Notes under the pieces: model-generated | The model's input: only the letters and a program-made list of their open reading frames with translations | What the model was told of the DNA's origin: nothing | Database searches by the model: none | Position numbers and translations under genes: made by a program | Part shown: in pieces, positions 1 through 15,535 of the stretch | How the letters are laid out: the number at the start of each line of letters is the position of its first letter | Numbering within the stretch: the first letter of the stretch is position 1 | NCBI GenBank assembly: GCA_009760855.2 | Contig: WPIO01000032.1 | Location: 1,042,501 to 1,106,500 of the forward strand | Source: Cristatella mucedo | Taxonomy: Eukaryota > Bryozoa > Phylactolaemata > Cristatellidae | DNA length: 64,000 bases | Direction of reading: 5' to 3'

Positions 1-640
1 GCGCTCGAGGAAACTGACTTACACTGTAAGTTGCTGCAGTTGCAAAGGCAAATCGAGCATGCTCTCAGTGAAAAAGCCTTATTCTACCTGCTATTATTGA
101 CTGTAATGGATTTGTTTCAACAGACCGCGTTAGCGTCGGAGTGGGGTTGACGATCGCGAAGGCTGTATATAAATCACCCGGATTGCAAATAATTTTGGAG
201 TGACAAAGCGTACGACCGAATGTCACATGTAAAAGCTCACAACGAGCCCGCAGCGAGCCTCGAGCTGGCCTCGTTAAGGCCAATGTGTCGGCCATCAGCC
301 CAACCTAGAGGGACTAAGCAATCTTCCTGATCACCATGGGCCCTTAAACCTGACTCCTTATATGCTAGTTCCTTGAAAACTCCATGACAGCAAGTCTTAT
401 TCTCTAGCCAGCGAGAGGAAATGTGAGCTTGGCGACACCATTCCTATAGCCTAGCAGGTCGATGAGGAATCCGGCCCCATGCTTGCTTGCTGACTTAATG
501 ACTGTGCGATGCATAGCTCATCGGCCACCTCTTGGACTTTAAGGAACGAGCTCAGTTCGATCATTGGGTTACGCTTAACGTCCTTTTCCCGCTCCCCGTC
601 CGGTTTCTGTGCTCCTTTCGAAACATCACAATAACAGCTC
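1..640. other. No recognisable gene
   Basis: I see no homologous coding sequence, repeat family or RNA here. The only local oddity is a short palindrome at about positions 14-28 (acttacactgtaagt), which carries a splice-donor-like word on both strands, but there is not enough upstream sequence to test either as an exon end. Confidence 0.4.
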
Positions 641-1337
641 ACTGCTTTACATTGACATCTCCTCTTCAGTTGTTGTCGACTGCGATGGATTGCCCAAAGT
701 TGAACGCGAAAAATGACAGTACGTGCGCCCACAGTGTGCGTTATGTGGTAGGATAATTACAATTTCAAATAGCCGATTTCCAGCAAATTTGAAACAAATT
801 GCGGTAGAGGCCGGGCCATTGGCGTCGATTACCTGCATTGCCCTCAATTGTGCCTTTATCGATCGCTTAAAAGAGTGTGGCTGCACTTGTAATGCAGTGT
901 AGTGCAATACGCAAGAAAAGTTTGATCTTTTCTCAGGAACAGTTGGTCTATTTGTAATTGACCGTTATGTATTGGCGTATTTCCCTGAGCTATTGCCGTC
1001 GATTTCCGTGCATTGCCTTCGATTAAACTCGCACAATGGGTGAAAACTATGCGTGCACACACGTACATACATGCTACGTGGAATTAGAGTAGCACTTTAT
1101 TGCAACCAATCTTGTATATTTTCCACTGATTTTGCTATAGGCTCCTACCATATGGATTGCTGTGCATTGCTGACAGTTAACAAGCACAGCATTTTTAAAA
1201 TGCCACGATTTTACTTTGGACGCAGAGGAATGTTATATGATAATGACAATTGAGGCTTTCGCACTGCCAAAGTCTCTTTAATGAGCCAGAAATTGGGGTA
1301 TTGGCCAGGGACATTGCTGTTCATTGTAATTCATTGC

Positions 1338-1432
1338 TAATAATAATAATAATAATTTACTTGATAAAGCGCCCTCAGAGAACTTAATCTCTTTCTAGGT
1401 GCTTTACATTTGCTGCAAAGGGAGCTCGAGAT
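1338..1432 (-). mobile_element. LINE/SINE 3' tail inserted in the array
   Basis: Reverse orientation: (TAA)n is followed by the complement of the shared tail (TTGATAAAGCGCCCTCAGAG and on to GCTTTACATTTGCTGC). Array copy 2 runs straight through the equivalent site near 34757, so this piece was inserted after the arrays separated. Confidence 0.8.
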
Positions 1433-1544
1433 TGTACGTGCATGATTGGTTGAAAGGATTTGATTGCACTTTAAACAAATTGGGTGATTACAGGTAAGAT
1501 ATATTTTATCTTGGCCCAGTCACTTTCCAGTGATTTGCGATGGA

Positions 1545-1757
1545 TCGGAGTGCTTTTGCGTGCTGGCACTGTGCATGCTGCCACTAAACATACTTGCATG
1601 CTGACCCTGTGCATGTCACCCCTAACCATGCTATTTATTTTGTTTATCAAGCATAATACTACTCACTATTCGATCGCGTTTCTTTTGCAGCAAATGAAAA
1701 ACGCCTAGAAAGAGATTGAGTTCTCTGAGGGCACTTTATCAAACGTATTATTATTAT
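1545..1757 (+). mobile_element. LINE 3' UTR and (ATT)n tail
   Basis: It closely matches the 3' end of the LINE copy at 52205-52925, including the paired 'CTGTGCATGCTGCCACTAA' and 'CATGTCACCCCTAACCATG' blocks, the 'GAGATTGAGTTCTCTGAGGG' tail and terminal ATT repeats. It interrupts array copy 1 after 'gatttgcgatgga', whereas copy 2 is uninterrupted near 34900. Confidence 0.8.
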
Positions 1758-3480
1758 GGGTTGCCGTATTTGCCTGGGCCATTGCCGCCAATTGCCACGC
1801 ATTGCCAAAGATTGAAGGGTCAGAGCTGGTTAAAAGGAATTGAAAGTATATGTGCACGCAGTGAGGTGTTACGTGGAATAAGAATCGGAGCTTGGTGCAG
1901 CCGATTTCTTGTAGATTTGCCATGGATTTCGGTATTGGTCCCTGCCATTGCTGTCAACCGCCGTGCATTGTTGACAATTCGCGTGCAAAATATCTTGAAA
2001 GTCAATGATTTCAATTTTAGCGCAAAGAAATGTGAAATGCGATGACAATTGGCACTTTGTACAGCCAATTTGTGGTTGACTTGACATGGATTGTAGTAGA
2101 TTGCTACTTCGAGCCGAGCCGTTGCCGTAGATTGCCATTCCTTGCCCGAGATTTTACGAGCGCAATTGATTAAAATGATGTGGTTGACTTTAACCAGTGT
2201 GCTTTGTAACATGCATTAGAAATTGGAGCATTGCGAAACCAATTTCAGGGCATTTTGCATCAGATTGCTGTAGATTTCGGTATTGGCCCGGGCAGTTGCA
2301 GTCGATTGCAGTGCATTGCTGCAGAATGGCCGAGGCAATTACGGTGAACTTATGCGAGCATACAATAACCGAAGAGTAGAGCAGCGTGCAATCATAATTA
2401 GAGCTTCTAGTGTACGCGTTATGGTCGCTATGCGGCGAATTGCAGTGGATTTCGGCGGTTTGAGGTGGATCGTGGTATGGGACCAGGCCGTTGCAGTCGA
2501 TTGCAATTCATTGCATGAGAATGTGTGTGCACAACGGAGTACAATTTTGGATGCACTTTGAACTGAGTCTAGTTGTACATGCAATATCAATTAGAGCTCG
2601 CGATGTCGATTTGAGGATGATTTGCAGTGGAATGGAGTGGATTTCCGTAGTTTTCCAGATCATTTCAGGTGATTGCCGCCCATTGCCGCAGTGCGAGGAT
2701 GCACAATTTCTTTTTTATTGTACCTTGTTGTGCACACAGCATGGTGCACTTTAATATGCAATAAAAACTGGAGCTCGGCTCAATCTACTTCTATTTTGGT
2801 GCGTTTTCGGTGGATTGAAGTGGATCATGGTATTGGCCCGGGCTACTGCAGTTGATTGCAGCACGTTGCACGAGAACGGCCGTGCCAATACAGGTGAAAT
2901 TTATTAAGTGCAATTTTTACAGAGTGCGCTGTCATATGCAGTCAAAAAAGGAGCACAAGATTTTTGTCTTTTCGTGGTGGATTGCAGTGGATTTCGATGG
3001 ACTGCTGTATAGGCCTGGGCCAATGCAATGTTATTTCAGTGGACTTTGTGAGAACGCATGAGCAGAATCACGTGAAATTTTCTGGCTGTAATTTACGTGT
3101 AGCCTAGTTTGATACTCCAAACTTTATGAACCTGTGCGCAGCTGATTTGTGGAGTGTTTGACAGGAACTAGAATGAATTGCAATGGATTGACGTACAGGC
3201 GTCTATTGTCAGAGCTCATTTGCATAAGTGTGCTTTCGCGAAGTGACATGAAATTTGGTGGATAGATCAAATCAAACGTGTACTACAATACCAGTCAAAA
3301 ATTTGAGCTTGGTAACGCTCATGTTTAGTCGATTTTAGCCTACTTCGAGCGGATTGTGGTGGATTGCTATGGATTGCGGTAATTCGTCGAACCCGTGCCC
3401 GGTTGAGGGATACGTTACATGGTACATTCGAGCGTGAAGGGCAACGGTGCACCCACTACCCAGCGGTTAAAGTAGGCCAG

Positions 3481-3984
3481 CGATTCGAAGGGGAAACTCG
3501 GCACTTACCGATCAGACCGTCTGGTGAAGACACCATCAGCTAGCTGCTAGTAGTCGCAAATGGCTCGTCAGCTGGAGCGCACTTACTTTTCGAATAATCG
3601 CTACCGCTTCGATCCAAGCACTTCTAGTCTGCTAGATCACCAGGTTCAACTCGATTACCCAACGGACGTGTTTCTTTGGAATTCACGAACCGAGCTAACA
3701 TGAACCGCCACACCCACTGGCTACGTACACAGCATAAACCATTTATTCATCGGCACGTTTGTGCATAAACATGAGTGTGCGTGCATGTTTGCATGCAGCT
3801 CAACGTTGATCTAGTTTTGCTGGCTTGCACCCAGACGTAAAATAATTTCAATCACTCGCTAATAAGAATGAGGTCATATTAACCAACCGGCTCTGGTGAT
3901 GTACATAAATGTTCGTCTTTGATCTTGGCTCGTAAGAAGTTATGAGCCGCAGGACATCTCAACTTTGATGGCACGCTTGCAACA
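3481..3984. other. Unique sequence, no gene seen
   Basis: No family is recognised. Two good minus-strand donor words (near 3500 and 3584) are present, but the reading frames upstream of them are short and lack convincing acceptors, so no exon is called. Confidence 0.3.
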
Positions 3985-4320
3985 AACCATCTATCGCAAC
4001 GAAGAAAAAGTAAGAAGCAAAGCTGAGTCAGGAGGAACGTCAATAAAGTGAGTAGCGTAGAAGTGGCAGCAGCTCAGGAGGCTGGAAAGGATGTACTACA
4101 GTCCACAGCAGGAGCAATTTCGCAAGAACTGTGCGAGTGGGTTCCACCAACTAGGACCTGCAAAGCAAAGGTGTATGGCACCACAATTTCAATTCGATAT
4201 TTCGACTACTTCAAACCCTTCTCTAATCCCGCCTCTTTCTTGCCAAATACCGTCTTTCACAATGTTTTGTCTAAGGAATGCTAATCGACATGTGCTTAAG
4301 CTTTGAGTGTGCTATAGAAA
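3985..4320 (-). mobile_element. LINE 3'-end relic
   Basis: The block around 'aaagtgagtagcgtagaagtggcagcagctcaggag ... ggacctgcaaagc' recurs in diverged form at 38390-38640, 46486-46760 and 50080-50330, always in the same layout. Read on the minus strand, the better copies give the end of a CR1/L2-type reverse transcriptase ('FSSAGPRLLKSLP'-like). No intact frame remains here. Confidence 0.55.
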
Positions 4321-4419
4321 ACGTCTGTGTAACATACATACCTTGATTCTCTTCGCCATTTTGGAGGCGCAGACATAAACGCCCGCCTCTGCCTCTAGAT
4401 GGAATTTAATTACATGCTT

Positions 4420-4480
4420 ATATATATATGTGCGTGTCCGTGTCCGTGTGTGCTCGTGTGTGCGCGCGTGCGCGTGCTTA
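4420..4480. repeat. GT-rich simple repeat
   Basis: Impure GTGTCC/GTGTGC/GCGCGT tract of about 60 bp, followed by ordinary sequence. Confidence 0.7.
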
Positions 4481-4499
4481 CTCTGGATGCGTGTAGATA

Positions 4500-7605
<3,106 letters not shown>

Positions 7606-7690
7606 ACAATAATAATAACAATAACGCAGTTTATAAAGCGCTCTCCGACAACTCAGTCTCTTTTTACGCGCTTTCAATTTGCTGCAAATA
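7606..7690 (-). mobile_element. LINE/SINE 3' tail
   Basis: Reverse orientation: an AATAATAATAACAATAA run followed by 'cagtttataaagcgctctccgacaactcagtctc', a diverged copy of the tail shared by the LINE family in this window. Confidence 0.7.
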
Positions 7691-10600
7691 AAACACGATA
7701 CTTCAATTAACTAGTCCAATGTCCCGCGCGGGGTTTTCTAAGCAGCAACGAGCAGTGAGCCACCGATTCAGCCTACGACGTAATTCACAAATTACGAGCC
7801 CGCCGTTCTTGAGAGGTGAACTGCTTGTTACATTCAACTTGTAAATATGCAGCTTCAAAGTGGGGGGACTGTGGCTCTTACAAGCCCTCACTTTAAACTT
7901 TGCTGGTTTGGAAGTGCGTTTCTTCCAGACATATTTAGACAGGACAAGACTAGAAAACTCACTGAGAGCTTCCGGCTACGCCGTCAGCCATCGCACATTC
8001 GGTACGAACCCGGAAGACGTCACATTTTTGCTGCGTGTTTGCACGTCTAAATAAAACAAGGAAACTATTAGCGATTACCTTCTTGCGCAAGTGTTGCCAT
8101 TAAATCTTTCTGTATTTTAGACTCTACCGGTCAAAGTTACAATGCGAGCTGCAGACTAAGTGATTAGCGTTGCTATACAGTTCATTGGTGACTTTTCAAT
8201 TAAACCAAATTTTACTTCTATTCCCACGTTCTTGGGAATGTTAGTGCGACAGCCCTCCGCAGGACCTGTCATCCGGTGGATTGTATTGTATTGTGTTGTA
8301 GCGCGACCAAGCAACAGTCCCGCTGGCTCCAACAACGACGAGCACTTAATTCTGAAACAACGCCGGCCAAGCCCAGCCGATGCACTCCAGGCGGCTGCCG
8401 GCGCGTCTAAGTATCTAGCCCTGTCTCTCCTTTCTCTGTACTTGTTCGGCAGCCCCTTACATTCCGTGCATGCATTGTTTTTGCCCTGTCAAGCCATTGT
8501 TCGCTCCGAGCCAGGCCGACAGCTGGCGGCAGTTTGTGGTAGACGGATGTCCGTCCCACATGTGCCGCCAGGGCACGGATTTGGGTCGGACTGCCGAGTC
8601 ATCTGCCGAGAGCTATTGTCCGCCCCTCCACCGCTGGAGAGTCTGCGACTGCTTAAGCAGTCTGAGCCCTCGTAGGGTCTCCGCCCAGTGCTCACCGGCT
8701 GCTGCGCCACATTCCCTCGCAGTTATTCAGCTTCCGAAGGAGTGGCCTCGGCAACTGCAGCGGCTCTTGGCGGGGAGGAGAAGCTGCTACAGACGCACTG
8801 TAGCAGCTTCTCTGCGTTAGCGTCCGCACCCGTTCGAACCCTAGCGATCGTATCGACGCCTCTCCTTGCCTGCGGCGACAGAAATAGCGCGCCGAAGCTG
8901 GATGCACTAGGAAGAAGAGCGGACGAACGACGAGCAGGTGCAGAACCAATGCGCGCAGCTATGCGGCTGGTAATCAAATGCGGCGGATACACCGAAGAGC
9001 GGCCGCATTTGCTTAACGTAACGAGCCATCATCCGCATGCGGCGTGGATCGGCCTAATTCAAAATCAACGGGAGGCACTGGAGGCCTGCATCAGCCTCGG
9101 CATGCAATCTCCCGATAAAGCCCGTAGCACAGCATACCGACTGTCACAAGAGCCAGGCTCTTTATAGACAAACGGATTTTAGCGGCGTTTGTACCGAGTC
9201 GAGACAGGAAGAGGCCGCAAACGCAGCGCTGCGAAAGCGAAGCCGACGTCTCAGCCGATGCTCGACGAACGCGCGCAGTGAAACTCTGCAAGCTGAGATC
9301 GAGGCTAGCCAGCACCTCTGCATGCAGGTATACCAGCAGTAGCGGAACGCGGTAACCGTACCTTAGCATAACATGTCCGTATCCATGGCACAGAGGAGTA
9401 TATATTACAGCGACGGATGGTAAAGGAGTTCAACGGCGGTCATGACGCGCAACCCCTTTCACAGGCCTCCTCAATTGTCAAGAATTGTAAGAGCTCAACT
9501 AATCTCGAATACCAGGGCCAACTCCAACTCCAGTAGTACTACCGACAGCCTATTACACGGCGTCTGCCTTTATGCGGCCCTTGTCGTAGAATTATTGCAC
9601 AATTGGTTCCTAGCCATTGTAATTCAGGAAAGGCGAATAGTTAATACCGGCCAGGCTGATCAGGCTGATTTATGACGTCGCCGTTTGATAACCATCGATT
9701 CTGACTTAACCTGTTCCGAATCATTATAATTTAGAAGTCACAAATACTATCTTTGCAGTCATATTCTGGCTGAGGTAGTGTGCGAACGTTTTCTATAGAG
9801 TGAAAAAACCGTATAGTGGCAACGCTCGTTCTATTAAGGTATTATATAGCGCCATCCTCAGCAGCGATTGCTTCATCGGAGCGGGAATAATCTCAGCCTA
9901 AAAGGAACCCTGCGCCTTCTCTGTTAGCTCACAATCTGGGATGTGAAATTCTTTTGCCACGCCTTTGCGGCCGCTTTAACCCATAGACAGCATCTATCGT
10001 GTCCCACTGGCTACTTCTTAATTAATAGGGAAGTACAACTGCGTCTGAAAATGCCCAACTCCTGCAAGGTCCAGGAGACGTCACTACGAGCGCGGACATG
10101 TGCTGACTGTATCTACGTGCCAAATTAGCCCTGTGGCTTGAATTGTAAGTACTGCAGTAGTAATTAGCTTTTGCAGTGCACTCAGCGGCGTGAAGTTGGA
10201 CCGGCGCGAGTTCTGTATCAGCGGTATGTATGAGCTATGCGCCTATGTGAAAACACGTCGTATTTAGGAGCTTGGTATTGGATGCCCGACTCTCGAGGTG
10301 AGGCTGAGGCGCATGCCCCGGGGCAGAGTCGCGCGAGCAGCGCGGAGAGTAGCTCGGAAAGGCAGGGCCCGTCGCGAAGCGCCGGCATCGTTCATGTCGG
10401 AATCGGACGTAACAGCGAGAGGAAGCCAATCTGCTCACGAAAGAGCTACAGGTTACACCGTACATGCATGCTGGTACGATAAAAGCAAAACTTTTAAGTA
10501 CGGCGTTTCTTGTCACGCAAATGCATTGGGCTATTTCTTAGCAGTCTCGCATACTTGCATGCGAGACTCGCCGATTGAACGTATTCTTTTTTAGTCCTCC

Positions 10601-10885
10601 AGGTTGCCTCTATTCGCCGAGTCAGCCTGTGCTTGCAATAACTATAGACCTTTGGACGTCCCAGGCTGCTCGGGAGGCGTCAGCTGCTGTCTGGCCGAGC
10701 ATAGGTTTACGACCCATAGCTACTTTCAGGCGAAGAGTCTCATCGAAGAGTCGTTAGGCAACCCGGCACTCCCGGGAGTGCCCCTGGCGGTGGGCGGCGC
10801 CGCCGCCAGAGGGCACCACCAAGAGTCAGTCGTACCTCAGGAGTAGCTAGCAGCTGTCGCCTTCGCCATACGGAGGCTGAGACCG
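7691..10885. other. Mixed GC sequence, no gene supported
   Basis: The longest frame (8160-8675, plus) has no domain, odd composition and equally long frames opposite it, so I do not call it. One perfect hairpin (8778-8812) is listed separately. I see no transposon family except at the right end. Confidence 0.35.
8778..8812. repeat. Perfect 14-bp inverted repeat, 7-nt loop
   Basis: Arms gagaagctgctaca (8778-8791) and tgtagcagcttctc (8799-8812) are exact reverse complements. It could be a transposon relic, a small-RNA hairpin or chance. Nothing nearby decides. Confidence 0.85.
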
Positions 10886-10889
10886 TTGG

Positions 10890-11190
10890 CAATGTGTTCA
10901 GCCTTTGCCAGCCGATGTTGCTAGCGATTGCGGCCCGACAAAACCCGGTTCCCGGCTGCCTAATCGGGACTCTTCCGGCCACCGCAGCCTGTCTGCAAGC
11001 AGGGCCTGGCCGCTCGCCGGCGGCGGTCCGGCACTCAAGCCAGACCCGACGATCGATAACGGTACCGAAGCGGTCATCGTCGATGTGGCGGTACAGTTCG
11101 GCGGCAGGAAGGATGCCCTGGTGGCGACGGCCTGGGATAAGGTCGATACATACACGGCCACGGCCTTGTCAGTTCTCCCCGCCGGCTAAA
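10890..11190 (+). pseudogene. R2/NeSL-like retrotransposon endonuclease end
   Basis: The plus-strand frame ending at 11189 contains KPDPTIDNG, then AVIVDVAVQF, then a Lys-Val...Tyr segment (WDKVDTYT). This spacing is that of the restriction-like endonuclease at the C-terminus of R2/NeSL/CRE-type non-LTR retrotransposons: a K-P-D element, a beta strand ending in an acidic residue, and a K-[VI]-x-x-Y helix. In those elements it nicks the target DNA for target-primed reverse transcription. I cannot see the preceding reverse transcriptase; upstream frames are scrambled, so this is a 5'-truncated or decayed copy. Downstream to about 11450 the sequence stays GC-rich and is interrupted by stops. The family call rests on motif order alone. 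Confidence 0.5.
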
Positions 11191-11284
11191 GGTCGGCGGT
11201 GTTGAGGCCCTTCGTCGTCTGCGCTCCCGGCAGCCGGTAGCAGAACAAAGCCTGGCGGACCTCGGCACCCTACGAGCGGAGCGA

Positions 11285-11404
11285 GTGGCACTTCGGCGGC
11301 TCTGCCATCCTCCGACATCATCCGTCCTCATGCCATCCTCCTACGTGGCACTTCGACGGCTCTGCCATCCTCTGTCATACTCGGACGCCATCTCGGGCTC
11401 AGAA
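11285..11404. repeat. Two tandem ~60-bp units
   Basis: 'gtggcacttcggcggctctg' recurs 60 bp later with one change, and both units continue with 'ccatcctc'. It lies just downstream of the endonuclease fragment and may be part of that element's 3' UTR. Confidence 0.7.
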
Positions 11405-11524
11405 GCCGTGTAGGGGTCTCTGTTCCTGAACCGACAATCGAGGGTAACGCCCTTAAACCCGGCAGGACGGAGCACTACGACTACAGCTTTAATAGCATAG
11501 GTTAAATTTGTTAATGAATCATTT

Positions 11525-11608
11525 CAACCTGAGGGTAAAAGCGCCTAGAAAGGGATTGAGTTCTCTGATGGTGCTTTATCAAGTGCATTATTATTATTAT
11601 TATTATTG
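11525..11608 (+). mobile_element. LINE/SINE 3' tail
   Basis: 'aaagcgcctagaaagggatt' followed by 'gagttctctgatggtgcttt' and a run of ATT repeats: the shared tail in forward orientation. Confidence 0.8.
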
Positions 11609-14600
11609 TCGGATGACTCTACAATACACACGACCAATTCGAGGTATCGTGCTAGTGGTAAACTGGCCTACACTTGCTAAACTTTCAGAAGAATTCAATT
11701 CTTTTGCTGACAATATATTTTTGCAGGTCACTGGGGCGTCTGGATGGCTTGTCTGGGATACGCAAAAATCTGTTCTGGGTAACGCTTCTAAAAAGTGAGA
11801 GGCAGATCATGCGCAATAACAAGTATATATCCTCATTCAGAATTCAGCCATGCAAAATTCGCCAGCTAGTCACACGAACTCTCACTGCAAGGTGTCGTTG
11901 AGAGCGAAAACCTTTGCAGGAAGAAGATGTGACTATCGTAGCCAAGGGTGCCCTTGCGAAACTGGCTCTCGGAATCTTAGGCCAGCGGAAAGGTCCGACT
12001 GCTCGATGTTTAAAAACTGTGCTTGACGCGAATGCGCTGGCTGATCTGGTGCCACAAATGGTAGCAGCGTTACACCATCTCTGCCTACACACTGTGTTCT
12101 TTGCAATTGATGGGCTACTTCTGGCACACAAAAAAGCCTGTGGGTGCAGTAAATGGCGATGGCATTGGCAATGAACAACACGTTTCTGTGTTCGTCTAGA
12201 GTTGAATCGCTCAATATTCATTTGTTTAATTATCGCCAAACGCTAATAGTAATGCAAAAAATTTTTTATGAGTATAACATCTATCTTTCTGGTGTCACAT
12301 ACAGTTACCGCATACTCTTCAACTTGAGTCTGGCTTGAAATAAGAAAGCTAGCACTCTGCCAGCCACATCGAGTTTGTGGACCAGAAAATAAAGGTTTCA
12401 CTATCAGCCCAAGTGCTTAGCACCAGTGTTGCTGTTGCTTTGAGGATGCTGTTGATGTGTGGCCATCTTTAATTCATTCGATGCCGTATCGCGTCGACAT
12501 CATTGAGTTAGTGTAACACACGGGTCAACTTAAAGTTATCGTTATAGCAGCATCAACACGAAAAATTAAATTGTCTTTTGTCAGTTTACTAAATATGGCA
12601 AGTCTCTGTAGGCATGTGCTCGTGACAGGCTTCGGGGTAACAATGGATACCATATGTATTAACTAGCGCCAGGTCTCTTTTACAGGTTGGGTAATTTTCA
12701 TTTTTCTTGCTTCATTGATTTATTGCACCATTTCCAGCCACACCTGACCTATGGTTGCGCATGCTGAATAAAATACGCGCCGGCGTTAATTGAATCTGAG
12801 CTGTGGCTGCTGCTTGACATTTAAGTCATAAATCCCGAATATTGTGAGCCGTGGCAAGCAGAATGCTAGGGTTCTATTTCAAGTAAAGTTTGCCAGTTTG
12901 ACAATTTGTTCCATTTAGTCTCAGCCAATAAATTGTAGTTGATTCTACTGCGTTATCTTAATGAAATTTGACTTTTCGATCAATGACAATGATCTGCTGC
13001 CTCCCTCGCTTACCCCGTTTATTCCTTCGTCCAGAAGGTGGAGGCAAACTTTGTGGGTGGCAATATGTATCTTGGCTACACCACCTCACCCGCAACGAGT
13101 GGTCCACTTAGTTAGGCGTGACGAGGAGCAGATACCAGCTCTGGCTAATCGTCTAAACGTGTGCTTTGCTGGTCAGTCACAGAGGGTAAAATTGGTCGGC
13201 GACTGCCACCAGGGCGTTTCGGTCCAAGCATCGGATCCGGATGTCGAAGGTGCCGGAGTCCAAAGGCGACTGGAAGCTTCTGGTGAAGAGATTCTATCGG
13301 TGCCACCGTCCTTACGTCTCAGCGAGTACGCAGTAACTGATCGTGCTGCTAAAATACCAGCCGCGAAAGACTTTTTGCTGAATCTTATCGTTTGGTAAGC
13401 CGCTCCGCAGACGAACCACGGAGTCCTTAACATTCGTTGCCACAGAACTGATCAGCCAAGTTGCACAGAACCATTACGCGTCAAAATGCCACTCACTGAA
13501 GTTTTTTATTTCAAGTTTTTTTCTTTTAGACACTGTCGTCATTGATCCAACAAGTGCCTCCTCCCACCAAAGTGCAAACATTACGGAGGGGAGGGGCAGT
13601 GATGGCGAAGGTGCCCGAAGTAACGGGCCACCTGGTTAGGTGTCACCGGGCGAAAAAGGAGCGCCGAGCCGGCTGACCCTGCCAGCCTTGGTCCGTCGAC
13701 AGTTTCGATAGTAGGAGAATCTTCGAGCGCCGCGGCGGTCAGGGGACTGCGCTACAGTGCTTTGGACCAGGCTGCTGCAGTTGATGTGAAGAGCCTGCTT
13801 TTACAGTCGGCCGCTTGGTCTGCTGTCGGCAGTTTTGGCATACGTCGGTGTGTGTCATCCTCATCGATCGTGTGCGATCAGTCTTTCACTAGCTTCGTTT
13901 ATGCAAGCGACTTCTAAGAATTGTCGTTTTCGGATGCGATTGTCGTCTTGACGAGGATGGGTACTTCTCCGAACTACCTGACACTACCGGCCATTACTAA
14001 GGCGGCTCTACAACGGCAGTAGTCTGACGCCCTGCCACAGACCTACCCACATCTTATCTCGGCTAATGAAAACTCTTGCTGGGATGGCAAGCCGACGTCG
14101 TCGTCGTCAGCCTACGCAATGAAGTCGGCTAGCAATCAGCTGAAGGAGAAAAGGCTCAGTCGTAGAAGCGGCCGGGCCGTCTGTCTCTCCGCAGACGACG
14201 ACCCGTGAGCTTCTGGACCTCAGACTGCAGCTCGCTTGGATGCTCGGCCGGAGTAGTGCTAGGTATGCTTCGCTCGTAATCAGCGCGTGGCGAGCATGGA
14301 TTCGTTCTCATTCTACTACTGAAGTTACGCTGGAGTTATATCAGCACGGCGCATTCGAGTAACTGAAATAACAAATGTGCCAGCTAGAGGCGATCAGACT
14401 TCGTCGGTTAGCGAATGCGATCCCTCTGGCAGCGGCCCGGCGAAGAACCGGCGCCCACTGCCACAAGCATGTCACCAGTAAGTATCGACGCTACCCCCGT
14501 CCAGGCGACGACGACCCATTAGACCAGTCAAGCTCAATCAAATCACCTTCTTTCACCAAGGTTAGACACCTGCTGTTGGACACCTATATTCCGGCTTTAG

Positions 14601-15289
14601 CCGCTGTATAGCTGAAGAATCTTTTAGTTGACTGGTGCATGGCTAGGACATTTGGAGCATGGCTAGTCCCCATTCAAGCCACGATCCTCGATCGAGATCA
14701 CAGTATTAGGTGAAGCGGTAGCTATAAGGATAACAAAGAGCCGTCACGTGGCCCGTTTGGCCCCGTTTCGCCGTTTAGGGATGGTCGGCACGACTCCCTG
14801 GGGGGAAGCGTCAGTGCTCAACTGTCTCGCGCATCATGCGACGTCCCGCGATTATGAATTTTGAGCTGGGCCGTAGATTTTTAACTGGAGACCACTTATG
14901 AAAGAGCCGCGATGGACCGCGATTGCTTATGTGCAGAGTGCTGTTCAATAATGTATACAGATTAATGTGTGCCTAAAGACCTGACCACTGTATGAAACAA
15001 GAACATGCTGAAGTCGCTCACTCTGGGCTGCGGTCTGTCGGTCAGTGATTCGTGGAGACATTCTATCGCTGTCTGCTTATCTTAAGTGCAGGCAGTTGTT
15101 AGTACTCTAGTGTCAAAAAAGCTGTGAAAACTATGCATGTATAATCGCATTCCTGCACAACTGTATAGTATGAAAAGTAATGATCGGAGCTGTAGAGAGA
15201 TCGATTGACTCATGAAGTGTACTTCCTAGCTCTCAGCAATTAGAAATTTGTAACAGCAAATATGCCAAACTTCATTGTTTAGCGTACTG
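11609..15289. other. No gene supported
   Basis: Two open frames were examined. 11914-12174 (plus) follows a good acceptor (cctttgcag|gaagaag) and reads smoothly but matches nothing I know. 12961-13398 (plus) is likewise unrecognised. A frame ending at a GTAAGT donor near 14483 lacks a start or a good acceptor. Any of these could be an exon of an unrecognised gene, but none is called. Confidence 0.3.
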
Positions 15290-15535
15290 TTACTAGAGTA
15301 GCTTGTAGCGCCGGACTCGCATATCTTTACACTCAAAACGTAGGAGCGAGTCAATAATCATCAACCTAAAAAGATACGGCACCAACCCCAGCAACACTGC
15401 TATGTTAGTCTATTACTAGAGTAGCGTGTGTCGCCGAACTCGAATATCTTTCCACTCAAAATGCAGGAGCGAGTTTATAGACATCGACCTAAAAAATATG
15501 AGGCACTACTCCATGCAACACTGCTAGGTTTGTCG
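15290..15535. repeat. Two tandem ~123-bp units
   Basis: The unit begins 'ttactagagtagc' at 15290 and again at 15413. Both contain 'atatcttt-cactcaaaa-g-aggagcgag', 'catc-acctaaaaa' and 'caacactgcta'. The copies differ at scattered sites, so the duplication is not recent. Confidence 0.85.

Larger units (their letters stand above)
640..3480. repeat. Degenerate ~175-190 bp tandem array, copy 1
   Basis: The stretch is built from about a dozen diverged units. Each carries a GGAGC or TTAGAGC word, then a run of motifs such as GATTGCAGTGGATTGC, GTATTGGCCCGGGCC and CAGTCGATTGCAGTGCATTGC. Marker words recur at about 1873, 2046, 2220, 2397, 2589, 2764 and 2944, giving spacings of 173-192 bp. Neighbouring units are much more different from each other than each is from its counterpart in the second array at 34.5-36.7 kb, so the unit order is itself duplicated (higher-order repeat behaviour). 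Two LINE tails interrupt this copy. Open frames across it are by-products of low stop density, and no coding function is supported. Confidence 0.8.

Noticed and set aside
640-3480. CRISPR-like regular spacing in the ~180-bp array
   Set aside because: Units are long, degenerate throughout and lack short identical repeats with unique spacers; the window is eukaryotic.
8160-8675. 171-codon plus-strand ORF, one of the longest in the left half
   Set aside because: No domain, no conserved-looking blocks, overlapping long frames on the other strand and no splice or CpG-promoter context; length is explained by local GC content.
11914-12174. Smooth plus-strand frame after a good acceptor (cctttgcag)
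   Set aside because: Not recognised, no confirmed partner exon, and a comparably long minus-strand frame covers it. Kept only as a note.
14340-14483. Frame reading DQTSSVSECDPSGSGPAKNR into a GTAAGT donor
   Set aside because: No start codon in that frame and only weak, purine-rich acceptors; too little for an exon call.
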